From Aminobacter anthyllidis (lineage in GTDB: Bacteria > Pseudomonadota > Alphaproteobacteria > Rhizobiales > Rhizobiaceae), in the NCBI RefSeq assembly GCF_018555685.1, contig NZ_JAFLWW010000003.1, positions 62,001 through 126,000 on the forward strand: 64,000 nt of DNA, read 5' to 3'. Of the stretch, positions 16,697-26,852 are shown in pieces. The notes under the pieces are model-generated. The model did not search any database. It was given only the letters and a program-made list of their open reading frames with translations, and was not told the origin of the DNA. Position 1 is the stretch's first letter, and each line of letters starts with the position of its first letter. A program made the position numbers and the translations under genes.

Positions 16697-17786
16697 GTCC
16701 CAGCACTCCGTCATTGGCGTCCGACCGCAGGACCTTGCCGGTTTCGGCGTCGAACACCGACAGCGTCCGCGGATCGAACTCGAGACCGACAAGTTCGTCC
16801 TCGCGAACAAACTGGTCGGATGGAATACGCGCCTTGAGGTCGCCATGGCTCGACCTCAGCGTCACGATCTGGGTGGTGCCGAGATACTCGACCGCGCTGA
16901 CCCGACCCCGATATGCCGACTCGGTGACAAACCGGACATGTTCGGGCCGCACGCCGAGCGTCAGCTTGCCGGCCCGGCCCTCGCGCGCGGCCGGCACCTC
17001 GATCCTCGCCTCGCCGAGATCTACCGACTTGCCGCCGATGCCGATCATGCCCTCGAACTCCAGGAAGTTCATGGGCGGCGAGCCGATGAACTGGGCGACG
17101 AACTTGGTCGCCGGCCAATCGTAGATCTGCTGCGGCTTGCCGAACTGCTCGACAACGCCATGGTTCATGACGACGATCTTGTCGCCCATCTGCATGGCCT
17201 CGAGCTGGTCATGCGTCACGTAGACGGTGGTCGCGCCCATGCGGTCGTGCAGCGCCCGCAGCTCCTCTGCCATGTGCTCACGGAACTCGGCATCGAGTGC
17301 GCCAAGCGGCTCGTCCATGAAGAAGGCTTTTGGCCGCCGCACAATCGCCCGGCCCAGTGCGACGCGCTGGCGATCGCCGCCCGACAACCCGCCGACGGGC
17401 CGGTCGAGGATGTTCTCGATCTTGAGGATACGGGCAACCTCGGCGACGCGCGTCTTGACGTCGTCGCGTTTCATGCCCTGGCTCACCAGCGGATAGGAGA
17501 TGTTCTTGCGCACGTTCATGTGCGGATAGAGCGCGAACATCTGGAACACGAAGGCGATGTCGCGCTTGCTGGCCGGCTTCATGCCGACCTCCTCGCCATC
17601 GATGAAGATCTCACCCGAGGTCGGCAGTTCGAGGCCGGCCATCATCCTGAGCGTCGTCGTCTTGCCGCAGCCGGACGGCCCGAGCAGCATGAAGAACTCG
17701 CCATCCTCGATGGTGAAGGTCGAGGAGCGGACGGCGGTGAAGGCGCCGAACTCCTTGCGCACATTCTGGATTCGGATCTGCGCCAC
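16689..17786 (-). CDS. Sugar/polyol ABC transporter ATP-binding protein (first NBD)
   Basis: 365-residue MalK/UgpC-type ATPase. Walker A GPSGCGKT is at 36-43, the Q-loop region is FVFQMFALYPHM, the signature is a variant LSGGDRQRVALGRA, and Walker B is AFFMDEPLGALDA. The C-terminal half has a TOBE-like regulatory domain (LGVRPEHVRF). It lies four bases after the DUF2160 gene and overlaps the next ATPase gene, so the two are made together. By gene order it corresponds to the first of the paired ATPases of glycerol-type importers. Confidence 0.9.
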   Translation of the reverse strand: MAQIRIQNVRKEFGAFTAVRSSTFTIEDGEFFMLLGPSGCGKTTTLRMMAGLELPTSGEIFIDGEEVGMKPASKRDIAFVFQMFALYPHMNVRKNISYPLVSQGMKRDDVKTRVAEVARILKIENILDRPVGGLSGGDRQRVALGRAIVRRPKAFFMDEPLGALDAEFREHMAEELRALHDRMGATTVYVTHDQLEAMQMGDKIVVMNHGVVEQFGKPQQIYDWPATKFVAQFIGSPPMNFLEFEGMIGIGGKSVDLGEARIEVPAAREGRAGKLTLGVRPEHVRFVTESAYRGRVSAVEYLGTTQIVTLRSSHGDLKARIPSDQFVREDELVGLEFDPRTLSVFDAETGKVLRSDANDGVLGHG

Positions 17787-17790
17787 GGGC

Positions 17791-17975
17791 CTACTCCGGA
17801 AAATGGCTGACGATGATGAACATCACCGTGCCCAGCAGGGTTACGAGGAAGGACCAGGAATAGAGGACCAGGGCGAAGGGCTGCATGAGCATGAAGACAC
17901 CGGCAGCGATCAGCACCGAGGCCAGCATCTCCCAGGCGCCGCGCCGGAAATGAAGCAATCCGTCGAAGAAGCTGG

Positions 17976-17979
<4 letters not shown>
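17791..17979 (-). CDS. DUF2160 small membrane protein of the ABC importer
   Basis: 62-residue protein with two hydrophobic helices (about residues 17-35 and 39-57) and the family-typical ending TVMFIIVSHFPE. DUF2160 proteins occur inside glycerol/polyol ABC operons of rhizobia (GlpU in Rhizobium leguminosarum). Their exact role is unknown; an accessory membrane subunit is likely. The start overlaps the stop of the permease gene by four bases (ATGA), so it is translated with the transporter. Confidence 0.82.
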
Positions 17980-18910
<931 letters not shown>

Positions 18911-18914
<4 letters not shown>

Positions 18915-19858
18915 CGCTGCTTCACCTTGTTCAGGGCTTTGACGTAGATCGAGGCCAGGCCGAAGACGGTCACGAAGAGGATGACGGCGTAGGCCGAGGC
19001 ATAGCCGGTGCGCCACTTCTCGAAGGCTTCGCGCTTCAGGTTGATCGAGGTGAGCTCGGTGATCGAGCCCGGACCGCCGCCGGTAAGCTGGACGACGAGG
19101 TCGAACATCTTGAAGTTCTCGATGCCGCGGAAGAGTACGGCGAGCATCAAAAACGGCAGTACCAGCGGGATGGTGATGGTCCAGAACTGCCGCCACTTGC
19201 TGGCGCGGTCGCATTCGGCGGCTTCATAGATGCTATCGGGAATGGAGCGCAGGCCGGCCAGGCAGATCAGCATGACGAAGGGCGTCCACATCCAGGTATC
19301 AACGATGACGATCGCCCAGGGCGCCAGTGACACATCGCCGATCATGGAGAAGCTCGACGGATCGGCGCCCGTCAGGAAGCCGACGGCATAGTTGAACAGG
19401 CCGATCTGCGGCTGGTAGAGGAAGGTCCAGAAATTGCCGACCACGGCCGGGCTCAACATCATCGGCAACACGATGATCGTCGTCCAGAGATCGTTGCCGC
19501 GGAACTTCTTGTTGATCAGGTAGGCGAGCGAGAAGCCGATCAGCACCTGCAGCACCAGCGTCCAGATCAGGAAGTGGGCCGTCGCCTGCATCGTCAGCCA
19601 GATGTCCTTGTCGGACAGGATGCTGATGTAGTTCTTCAGCCCGACGAACTCGACCTCGGCATTGGGGCGATTGACGCGGAAATTGGTGAAGCTCAGCCGG
19701 ATCGTCCAGATCAGTGGAAAGATGTTGACCGCTAGCAAAAGCACGATCGATGGGGCGACGAAGAGCCAGGCGAGCGAGCGATCCGACAGTCCCCTGAACC
19801 GTTTGGCAATGGCGTGCGGCGTCGCTTCGGCGACCCGTTCCACCGGTGAATGCAGCAT
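18911..19858 (-). CDS. Carbohydrate ABC transporter permease (MalF type)
   Basis: 315-residue permease. The ATG at 19858 (MLHSPVERV) has GGGGA six bases upstream and is chosen over a TTG at 19879. The first membrane segment (WLFVAPSIVLLLAVNIFPLIW) is the standard start of MalF-like sugar permeases without a large periplasmic loop. The EAA loop region is YEAAECDRASKWRQFWTITIP. It lies 107 bases downstream of the binding-protein gene; that gap contains a strong hairpin likely to lower permease relative to binding-protein expression. Confidence 0.9.
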
Positions 19859-19890
19859 TGATATTCCCCTGATTATCAACTGTGCGGCGA

Positions 19891-19915
19891 CGGAGCCGGG
19901 TTAGTCCCGGCTCCG
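19891..19915 (-). promoter_or_regulatory. Hairpin between binding-protein and permease genes
   Basis: Perfect 10-base inverted repeat CGGAGCCGGG / CCCGGCTCCG around a five-base loop (TTAGT). It sits in the leader between the binding-protein gene and the first permease. There is no T-run after it, so it is more likely an mRNA-stabilising or attenuating element than a full terminator. Such hairpins are common after binding-protein genes, where they raise the binding-protein:permease ratio. Confidence 0.7.
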
Positions 19916-19965
19916 TACCGTAGCATGGCCCCGCTGGGAGGATGCGGGACAGGGCTTTGCAGCGA

Positions 19966-21300
19966 TCAGTACTTGCCTTCGTCGTCGAAGACCTGCGTCC
20001 AGTCCTTGGCGAGGCCGTCGAGCGCATCCTGGGCAGAACCCTGACCAGCGACCACATAGTCGTGGAAGCGCTTCTGTGCCGCCTGCAGCAGCGAGGCATA
20101 GGACGGCTCGGCCCAGAAGTCCTTCACGATGGCCATGGAGTCGAGGAAGGTCTGCGCATAAGGCTGGCTGGTCGCAAAGCCCGGGTCTTCGACCACCTTG
20201 CGCAGCGCCGAATAGCCGCCCATCTGCCACCATTTCTGCTGGATTTCGGGCTGGGCGAACCACTTGATGTAGGCGAGCGCGTCGTCCTTCTTCTCAGACG
20301 CCGAGACCACCGAGATGCCCTGCCCGCCAAGCTGGGCGAAGGCTTTGCCGTCAGGACCAGCCGGATTGGGGAAGTAGCCCGACTTGTCGCCGCCGACATT
20401 GGCATCGGCATTGATGCCCGGCCAGGTGAAGGCGAAGTTCATGTGCAGGGCGACCTGGCCCGACTTGTAGGCGTCGATGTCTTCCGACATGTAGGCGTCG
20501 GAGTGGCCGGGCGGCGTGCAGCAATCATAGAGCTGCTTGTAGAACTCGAGCCCCTGCACCGCATTGGCGGAGTTCACGAAGCCTTCCAGCTCATAGGGCT
20601 TGTCGGGGTTCTCGTACTGGAAGCCGAAGCTGTAGAGAACATCCATGACGCCCATGGTGATGCCTTCCGAACCGCGTTCGGTGTAGATGGCGGCACCGTA
20701 GACAGTCTTGCCGTCGATCTCGCGCTTCTGGAAAAATTCGGCGATGTCCTTGAGCTCGGCGAAGGTCTTCGGCACGGCGAGATCGCGGCCGTATTTCTGC
20801 TTGAACTCGGCCTGCAGCTCGGGGCGGGCGAACCAGTCCTTGCGGTAGCTCCAGCCGACGACATCGCCGAAGGCCGGTAGCGCCCAGTAGTTCGGCGAGT
20901 TCTTCGGCCATTCGGCGTAGCCCACGACGGTCGCCGGAATGAAGTCGTCCATCTTGATTCCTTCCTTGTCGAAGAAATCGTTGAGCTTCACATATTGGCC
21001 GTTCTCGGCCGCGCCGCCGATCCACTGGCTGTCGCCGATCATCAGATCGCACAGCTTGCCGCCTGAGTTCAGCTCGTTGAGCATGCGGTCGGCGAAATTC
21101 GGCCACGGCACGAACTCGAACTTCATCTTGACGCCGCTCTTGGCCTCGAAATCCTTGCTGAGCTCGACGAGCGCGTTTGCCGGATCCCAGGCGGCCCAGC
21201 ATAGCGTCAGGTCCTTTGCGCTGGCCTGGCTCGTACCTGCCACGCCGGCAGCCAAAACGGCGCCGAATGCGGCCAATGATCTAACATGGCGAAATGTCAT
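19966..21300 (-). CDS. Carbohydrate ABC transporter substrate-binding protein
   Basis: 444-residue periplasmic binding protein of the family-1 extracellular solute-binding type. Signal peptide with cleavage after ASA (residue 28), mature protein starting KDLTLCWAAWDPANALVELS. It contains the usual VPWPNFADRMLNELNSG early segment. It is the first gene of the leftward importer operon and is divergent from the LacI gene, with about 275 bases between them holding the operators. It is shorter than glycerol-binding GlpV proteins and looks different from them, so the substrate may be another small polyol or ketose. Confidence 0.88.
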   Translation of the reverse strand: MTFRHVRSLAAFGAVLAAGVAGTSQASAKDLTLCWAAWDPANALVELSKDFEAKSGVKMKFEFVPWPNFADRMLNELNSGGKLCDLMIGDSQWIGGAAENGQYVKLNDFFDKEGIKMDDFIPATVVGYAEWPKNSPNYWALPAFGDVVGWSYRKDWFARPELQAEFKQKYGRDLAVPKTFAELKDIAEFFQKREIDGKTVYGAAIYTERGSEGITMGVMDVLYSFGFQYENPDKPYELEGFVNSANAVQGLEFYKQLYDCCTPPGHSDAYMSEDIDAYKSGQVALHMNFAFTWPGINADANVGGDKSGYFPNPAGPDGKAFAQLGGQGISVVSASEKKDDALAYIKWFAQPEIQQKWWQMGGYSALRKVVEDPGFATSQPYAQTFLDSMAIVKDFWAEPSYASLLQAAQKRFHDYVVAGQGSAQDALDGLAKDWTQVFDDEGKY

Positions 21301-21458
21301 GGCTGGGACCTCCCTCCCATCCTTCCGACCTCCATCGGAAGGTGAAAACGCCCTTTGCGGGCACCTGACGCGGAACGATCTTCCCGGCGGGCCAGTTTCC
21401 TCCGCGCCGCCTGCGTGGCTCGCTCAAATCCTCCGGGCGACCACGATTAGAGTCATAA

Positions 21459-21476
21459 TTGAGGTGCGCACCTCAA
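21459..21476. promoter_or_regulatory. LacI-type operator 1 (perfect palindrome)
   Basis: Perfect 18-base palindrome TTGAGGTGCGCACCTCAA between the divergent importer operon and the LacI gene, with the central CG step typical of LacI-family operators. It lies 159 bases upstream of the importer start and 99 bases upstream of the regulator start. Binding by the adjacent LacI protein is inferred. Confidence 0.8.
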
Positions 21477-21488
21477 CGCAAGCGGTTT

Positions 21489-21506
21489 TTGAGGTGCGCA
21501 CATCAA
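21489..21506. promoter_or_regulatory. LacI-type operator 2 (near-perfect palindrome)
   Basis: TTGAGGTGCGCACATCAA, the same 18-base site with one changed base, starting exactly 30 bases after operator 1. Three helical turns of spacing put both sites on the same DNA face, so cooperative binding or control of both divergent promoters is likely. Confidence 0.78.
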
Positions 21507-21574
21507 TTCTTGCTTTTCGCCTGTTTTTGTTTGAGAAATCGCGTGACGATCACGTAGCTGTGCAAGAGAGCGGA

Positions 21575-22627
21575 ATGCGGCCAACCACACGAGACCTGGC
21601 AGAAGCCGCGGGCGTAAGCCTGGCGACGGTCGACCGCGTCCTCAACGAGCGCCCGAATGTCAGCAACAAGGCGGCGAAAAGCGTCGCCGAGGCCATCGAA
21701 CGCATCGGCTTCGTACGCAATCCGGCTGCCGTGGTACTGGCGCGGAACAAGACCTATCGCTTCCGCTTTGTCCTGCCGACCTCAGGGGACCAATACCTCG
21801 CGGAGCTCATCGCCCGTGTCGCCGAGGCGAAGGAGGCGCTACGCGCCGATTCCACCGAGGTCGAGGCAGCACAGATCCCGATGAGCGACCCCCACCATGT
21901 CGCCAAATACCTCGCCGGCATCGATCACGACATGATGGACGGGGTGGCCGTGATGGCCCCGGAGTCGCCACAGGTGCGCGACGCGCTGGTCCGGCTCGTC
22001 GAGCGAGGCGTCAAGGTCGTGCAGTTCCTGTCGGGCCAGGAGCATCTGGAGAGCGCGGACTACGTTGGCGTCGACAATTTTGCCGCAGGTGCTACCGCCG
22101 GAAAGATCGCTGGCCGCTTCGTCGGCGCGCGGCGCGGCAAGATCATGGTTGTCGCAGAAACCATGATGGCGCTCGACAGCATCCAGCGCCGCCTCGGCTT
22201 CGACAGCATCATCAACGCCCAGTTTCCCCACCTTGAGAGCTTGCCGTCACTGGAAACCTATGGCGACGAAAAGCGCGCGGACCTCATCATCCAGCGTACC
22301 TTGCAGCACAACCCGGACACTGTCGCTGTCTATGTCCTGAGTTCGGAAGCAAGGATGCCGCTCACGGCCATCTGGAACACGCAAGGCTCACTGCCCCTGA
22401 CCGTCGTAGCCCACGAGCGAACCCCCTTTAGCGAACAGGCGCTGATGGATGAGCGCATCGACGCCGTGATCGCACAGGACCCCGGCCACGCCGTCCGCAG
22501 CGCGGTCCGCATCATGCGTGCCCGCTCCGACCACCGCGAGCTTGTGGCCTCACAGGAGCGTATCCGTATCGAGGTGCTGCTCAAAGAGAACCTGCAGTTC
22601 GATTGCTCCGGCGGTTCGCGGACCTGA
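21575..22627 (+). CDS. LacI family transcriptional regulator of the importer
   Basis: 350-residue regulator starting at MRPTTRDLAEAAGVSLATVD (ATG 21575 after AAGAGAGCGGA); the much longer open frame from 20939 is antisense to the binding-protein gene and is rejected. Residues 1-60 form the LacI helix-turn-helix and hinge; the rest is a periplasmic-binding-protein-like effector domain (YVGVDNFAAGATAGKIAGRF). It is divergent from the ABC importer and should repress it until its sugar effector binds. The stop codon lies in the loop of a small hairpin (22613-22633, GGTTCG/CGAACC). Confidence 0.92.
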   Translation: MRPTTRDLAEAAGVSLATVDRVLNERPNVSNKAAKSVAEAIERIGFVRNPAAVVLARNKTYRFRFVLPTSGDQYLAELIARVAEAKEALRADSTEVEAAQIPMSDPHHVAKYLAGIDHDMMDGVAVMAPESPQVRDALVRLVERGVKVVQFLSGQEHLESADYVGVDNFAAGATAGKIAGRFVGARRGKIMVVAETMMALDSIQRRLGFDSIINAQFPHLESLPSLETYGDEKRADLIIQRTLQHNPDTVAVYVLSSEARMPLTAIWNTQGSLPLTVVAHERTPFSEQALMDERIDAVIAQDPGHAVRSAVRIMRARSDHRELVASQERIRIEVLLKENLQFDCSGGSRT

Positions 22628-22673
22628 CGAACCCAGGCACCCGCCGGCCGCGCACAAAACCGATCAGCCTGAC

Positions 22674-22949
22674 CTACCGGAAATCGGCGGCGGTCAGGGT
22701 GTAGTAGGTGCGGCGACCGTGGGAATAAGCTTCGCGTGCGACATCGTAGATTGATTTGCGCTCTGCATCGAAGGCCGTCAGGCATTCTGACTCTGATAGC
22801 TGTGTCCTGCCTGCCCTGGCCCCTGCCTTCGCCAATGCGGCGGCTTCGATGAAGAAACGCACTTCGAACATGCCGTCATGACCGATGAAGCGGACAGCTT
22901 TTTTGGATTCGTCGAAGCTGCGGCTCGGATTGAGAAAAGCGAGTGTCAT
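22674..22949 (-). CDS. DUF1488 domain protein
   Basis: 91-residue protein of the DUF1488 family, common in rhizobia; function unknown. Family features: start MTLAFLNPSRSFDESKKAVRF, then FEVRFFIEAAAL, and the end DVAREAYSHGRRTYYTLTAADFR seen here as YTLTAADFR. Its start overlaps the stop of the upstream small gene (ATGA), so the two are translationally coupled. The gene converges with lacI. Confidence 0.85.
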   Translation of the reverse strand: MTLAFLNPSRSFDESKKAVRFIGHDGMFEVRFFIEAAALAKAGARAGRTQLSESECLTAFDAERKSIYDVAREAYSHGRRTYYTLTAADFR

Positions 22950-23257
22950 GTGTTGCCTGCCGTGCTGCCGTTAGGTCCAAGCGCGCCCAACCTGATCCGC
23001 TCCTTATGGCGACCGACGTTGCGACGATTGAGGGACATCATACTACTCGCTGCACCCGACCGGGTCATGCCCGTCATTGCCTGGCCGTCGACATGCACCG
23101 GAACGGTGAAGACATGATAGACGGTCCAGGAGCGATCCGCCTCGACACGCCGCCCGACCTCATTTTCGATGGAGCAAAGCGCCCCGCCTTCATTGTCCCA
23201 GATGGCGATCGCGGCAGCATCACGTCTGCGTTGGCTTTCATTGATGCGGTCATTCAT
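22946..23257 (-). CDS. Small hypothetical protein coupled to DUF1488
   Basis: Soluble 103-residue protein starting MNDRINESQRRRDAAAIAIW (ATG 23257, AAGGA upstream; another ATG at 23269 would add four residues). It contains AIWDNEGGA and RSWTVYHVFTV. I recall similar small proteins next to DUF1488 genes in Mesorhizobium and Sinorhizobium, but no function is known. The four-base overlap with the DUF1488 gene and the protein-like composition support a real coding sequence. Confidence 0.65.
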   Translation of the reverse strand: MNDRINESQRRRDAAAIAIWDNEGGALCSIENEVGRRVEADRSWTVYHVFTVPVHVDGQAMTGMTRSGAASSMMSLNRRNVGRHKERIRLGALGPNGSTAGNT

Positions 23258-24101
23258 GGTCGTGATCATCCTTCATGGTGTGCGCGGCGATGAAAGCAGA
23301 AATCCGCAGCCAGGTTAGTCGGGGATGCCTGCGGTCGGCTCCTCCATGCGGCTTGCCGGTTGCGGTGCGTTGAGGACTGCGAACGAAAACGCGAATGAGA
23401 CGTGGCCGACGGAGTGCGTGGTGCGACGGGCCATCATTGCCTTCTCCGCCGCATTGCGCTCGCCTGCATCATTCCGATCCCACCCGAAATGACACTGATG
23501 CCGCCAGTACATCCATGGCCAGCGTCAGGCTTCATTTCAGGGCTCGAACCAAACGACAGGAGCGCCGGATCGGCGTCCTCAATTCACTATCGAAAATCCG
23601 GTGGTGATGGCGGGTCGAAGGCCTCTGACACCGCGAAAAGCCAAGTCGGCCAAATCATCGAAATACAAATATACGCCCACCGGCGGTCGCTAGCAAGGTG
23701 AAATATATAAACCACAAATTTCAAACAAGTATTATTTCCTTACCTCACAAAGAATATAAATTGTTCAATTTCCAAAAATACGCATGCATTGCGTCAAAGA
23801 TTCTCGGAAAAATACTATTGAATTTACAAAAACATTATATAATAATCTCCATATGCAAATTTAGTCAATTTCAATCAAGATACAAATATCAACAAGTCCA
23901 TTAGTTTCCCCACGGTACTTTCGACCTAACTATTTCGCGCAACCATAAGCGATCGGCCGGGTTTTCGCATTTCCTCACCGCGGGCGAAGCTGATCTCGCC
24001 TTGGGCGATGATTGGCTCACCTTCCTGGGTTTCAACTTCGCGGCTTCCTCCGCCGGGTCACCGCTCGCCCGAGCTATCCGCTGTTCATTGGATGGATGAC
24101 T
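23258..24101. other. Long intergenic stretch with an A+T-rich island
   Basis: About 840 bases without a supported gene. From about 23699 to 23905 the base composition changes sharply: by my count only about 25% G+C over 23701-23880, in an otherwise G+C-rich window. A 68-codon GTG-started frame spans it (23698-23904) but its composition (Lys/Ile/Asn/Phe/Tyr) is what random A+T-rich DNA gives. A minus-strand frame at 23315-23512 is also unconvincing. Such islands can be targets of H-NS-like or MucR/Ros-type proteins or relics of transferred DNA. Confidence 0.5.
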
Positions 24102-25097
24102 TCAGCGGCGGCCACGCTTTGGCGCCCTGGCCGCTGTATTTTCATCATGCAACTTACGCCAGCGTGAAAAGCGCTCGGGATCGATGCCGCCACGCGCAAG
24201 GGCGCTGAGCACGGCGCAAGAAGGCTCGTGGGAGTGCGTGCAATCGCTGAACTTGCACTGTGTCGCCAGTTCGATGATTTCGGCGAACACCACATCCAGT
24301 CCGTCAGCCACGTCGCCCAGATGCACCGTACGGATCCCGGGAGAATCAAGTACCCAGCCGCCGCCTTCGACCGGATGGAGCGAGCGCGCCGTCGTCGTAT
24401 GCCGCCCAGTTGAATCATGGGCTCGAATAGCACCGGTGAGCTGGGCTGTACCTCCGCCCGAGGCGGCTAGCGTGTTGACGAGTGTCGACTTGCCGACACC
24501 CGACGACCCCGTGAGCGCCACCGTCCTGCCCAGGCCAAACCAGGTCTGCAGCTTTGCTAACGCGTCGGGCCTTCGCGGATCGACGACCACCACCGGCAGA
24601 TCGCGCGCCAGATCGGCTGCTTGCGCGAGAAAGGGGGCGGCGTCATTGGCCGTGTCGGCCTTGGTCAGAACAAGGACCGGCGCGATTTCGGCCTGGCCTG
24701 CCATGGCCAGATAGCGCTCGAGCCGTGGCACGTTGAAATCACCATTGCAGGAGGTGACGATGAACAGTGTGTCGATATTTGCGCCGGACAGCTGTGTGCT
24801 GCCGTCCCCCATACGACGTGTGAGAAGCGAAGTGCGATCAAGCCGCCGCCGCACGAGGAAATCGCCTGGCTCGGCGAGCACGAAGTCGCCCACCGCATAA
24901 TCACCGGTGACACTGTTGGCCGGCAGGGTGAGATTTACCGCACCCATGATGGATTGCCCGCTCATTCGCGCGCGATGGACATGGGCGATGCGGACGGGCA
25001 CAAGGCTGGCCTCCTCTACGCCCACCTGATCCCCAAAGAAGGAAGACCAGCCCAACCCGATGAGTTCGGCGTGGTGTATCGGTTCTATCAATGCCAT
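24102..25097 (-). CDS. rsgA: Ribosome small-subunit-dependent GTPase A (RsgA)
   Basis: Circularly permuted GTPase that checks late 30S subunit assembly and releases RbfA. Start at MALIEPIHHAEL (ATG 25097) with AAGGA very close upstream; a longer frame to 25160 lacks support. Order of motifs: OB fold, G4 (TKAD, about 145-148), G1 GSSGVGKS (about 197-204), G3 DSPG, then the C-terminal zinc knuckle CKFSDCTHSHEPSC, giving the Cys-Cys-His-Cys ligands. 331 residues is normal. It stands alone, with no operon partners. Confidence 0.93.
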   Translation of the reverse strand: MALIEPIHHAELIGLGWSSFFGDQVGVEEASLVPVRIAHVHRARMSGQSIMGAVNLTLPANSVTGDYAVGDFVLAEPGDFLVRRRLDRTSLLTRRMGDGSTQLSGANIDTLFIVTSCNGDFNVPRLERYLAMAGQAEIAPVLVLTKADTANDAAPFLAQAADLARDLPVVVVDPRRPDALAKLQTWFGLGRTVALTGSSGVGKSTLVNTLAASGGGTAQLTGAIRAHDSTGRHTTTARSLHPVEGGGWVLDSPGIRTVHLGDVADGLDVVFAEIIELATQCKFSDCTHSHEPSCAVLSALARGGIDPERFSRWRKLHDENTAARAPKRGRR

Positions 25098-25410
25098 TTT
25101 CCTTGTCCAAGCCGCGCGTCTACCTAGCGAGGCAGCATAGTGAGACGCCGCTGTCTCCAAACCGCGACCCTAGCACAGCGCAAGGAGCCCGCGCCTGGGG
25201 AAATGGGTATCGTTGCGCAGCGGGCTGCACAACTTAACCGGCTGTCGCATGCCAGTTTGATTTTCCGGCACGCAATCAAGTCTGCGGTGAAATCGAAATT
25301 CGCGACTTTGGCCGGGGCACCGCTTTCGGTGGCAGCTGCCATCGGCTTGTCGAGCTGGCGCATATTTTTCTGAACGAGGTTTGCCAAAGGCAGAGAATCC
25401 GAGCGGAGCA

Positions 25411-25446
25411 TTATTGTCTTTTACTCATCAAAAGATTGAAATAATA
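25411..25446. promoter_or_regulatory. Nested inverted repeat upstream of the amidohydrolase/BMP importer operon
   Basis: Two nested arms in an A+T-rich patch: outer ATTATT (25411-25416) and AATAAT (25441-25446), inner TCTTTT (25418-25423) and AAAAGA (25431-25436) around ACTCATC. It lies 49-84 bases before the amidohydrolase start, a good place for an operator of the LysR or other regulator. The function is inferred. Confidence 0.4.
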
Positions 25447-25494
25447 AATTTGTCTAAACTAATCGCTCGTGCTCTCTTTCCCGTCATAACAAGA

Positions 25495-26802
25495 ATGCGG
25501 GAACAAGCTGTGCGCGATACTCCAACTGCATCGATCGCAGACCTTATCTCTGGCCAGTCCTTTGCACTCACCGGGGGAGCTGTCATTCAGACAGACGGCT
25601 CGCAAGCGCTTAGCGACATCATCGTGGGGGCGGATGGGCGCTTTGTCGCAATCGCGCCGTTGCTGGACACAAAGGCCTGCAGCGCGTGCGTCGACATTAC
25701 CGGCATGCTGGTTTCGCCCGGCTTCCTCGATGCACACCAGCACCTCGACAAGACCGGAGTGCTGCCCTTCACCCCCAATCCCTCCGGTACGCTCCAGGGC
25801 GCCCGCGAGGCCTTCGCCAAATATGCCCGGACCGCCGGTCCCAACGACATCCGCAAGCGGGCGATGCGCACCATCAGGCGGTGCCTTTCCCGCGGCACGA
25901 CGGCCATTCGCAGCCATGTCAACGTCGACAAGGATGCGGGTTTTCATGGCATCGAGACACTGGCAGGCGTCCGCGACCGGGCACAAGACGACATCATTCT
26001 CCAGCTCGTCGCCTTCATGACACCGCATCCCGGCCAGGACTTCGATTGGCTGGCTGAGAACATCGACCGCGCGGTGGCGCTCGCCGATGCAGTGGGTGGC
26101 ACGCCTGCTGTCTCCGAAGACCCGCCTCGTTACCTGGACATGTTGTTTTCTGCCGCCGTGAAGGCCGGAAAACCGGTCGATCTGCATCTCGACGAACACC
26201 TCAAGGCCGATGTGCATCTGCTCGATGCCGCGCTCGAACGGGTTGAGCGCTTCGGCATGCAGGGCCGCACCGTGTTCAGCCACGTCTCCGTGCTGAGCGC
26301 CCTGCCCCGCAAGGAATTCCAGCGTATCGCCGAACGTCTTCGGGCGCTTGATGTCGGCGTCGTCACATTGCCGGCGGCGAACCTCTACCTGCAGGGCCGC
26401 GACGCCGAGATGTTGCCGCCGCGCGGCCTGACGCGCGTCGCCGAACTCTACCGCGCCGGCGTCACCATCGCCACGGCGTCGGACAATATCCAGGACCCGT
26501 TCGTGCCCACCGGCTCGGGCGACATGCTGGAAATCGCGCGCTGGACGCTGCTCGCCGGCCATCTTCGCGGCGACGAGCTCACAGCCGCGCACCGCATGAT
26601 CACCACGGCGCCGGCCCGCCTGATGGGCCTCGGCAAGGATTACGGCCTCAGGGCCGGCGCTCGCGCTGACTTCGTCGTCACCAACTGCGTCGATACCGAC
26701 ACGCTGGTTGCTGGCGGACCGGACCGGACCTTCGTCTTCTCGAGGGGCCGCCTCGTCTCACAAAGCGCGACCGAAACATTTGGCTTGAAGGAGGACGCAT
26801 AA
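25495..26802 (+). CDS. Cytosine-deaminase-like metal-dependent amidohydrolase
   Basis: 435-residue amidohydrolase-superfamily enzyme starting at MREQAVRDTP; an upstream frame to 25381 reads through the likely promoter. Metal and catalytic motifs of the cytosine deaminase/AtzC-like group are present: HxH in DAHQHLDKTG, HLDEH for the third His and general acid, FSHVSVLS and the Asp in TASDNIQDPF. It should hydrolyse an amide or amidine bond or deaminate a heterocycle in the cytosol. It is the first gene of the BMP importer operon (50-base gap to the binding protein), so its substrate is probably what the importer brings in. No strong Shine-Dalgarno sequence precedes the start. Confidence 0.85.
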   Translation: MREQAVRDTPTASIADLISGQSFALTGGAVIQTDGSQALSDIIVGADGRFVAIAPLLDTKACSACVDITGMLVSPGFLDAHQHLDKTGVLPFTPNPSGTLQGAREAFAKYARTAGPNDIRKRAMRTIRRCLSRGTTAIRSHVNVDKDAGFHGIETLAGVRDRAQDDIILQLVAFMTPHPGQDFDWLAENIDRAVALADAVGGTPAVSEDPPRYLDMLFSAAVKAGKPVDLHLDEHLKADVHLLDAALERVERFGMQGRTVFSHVSVLSALPRKEFQRIAERLRALDVGVVTLPAANLYLQGRDAEMLPPRGLTRVAELYRAGVTIATASDNIQDPFVPTGSGDMLEIARWTLLAGHLRGDELTAAHRMITTAPARLMGLGKDYGLRAGARADFVVTNCVDTDTLVAGGPDRTFVFSRGRLVSQSATETFGLKEDA

Positions 26803-26852
26803 GTCGAGCAGCGGCTCCGGGGGATTGGACTTCAATCTAATGGGAGAATGGG

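Noticed and set aside
16554-17810. 418-codon open frame on the plus strand
   Set aside because: Antisense to both ABC ATPase genes, with no recognisable motif.
20939-21574. N-terminal extension of the LacI gene
   Set aside because: It would read through the start of the divergent binding-protein gene and both operators; the ATG at 21575 gives a standard LacI start.
23698-23904. 68-codon GTG-started gene in the A+T-rich island
   Set aside because: Composition matches chance translation of A+T-rich DNA and there is no properly spaced ribosome site.
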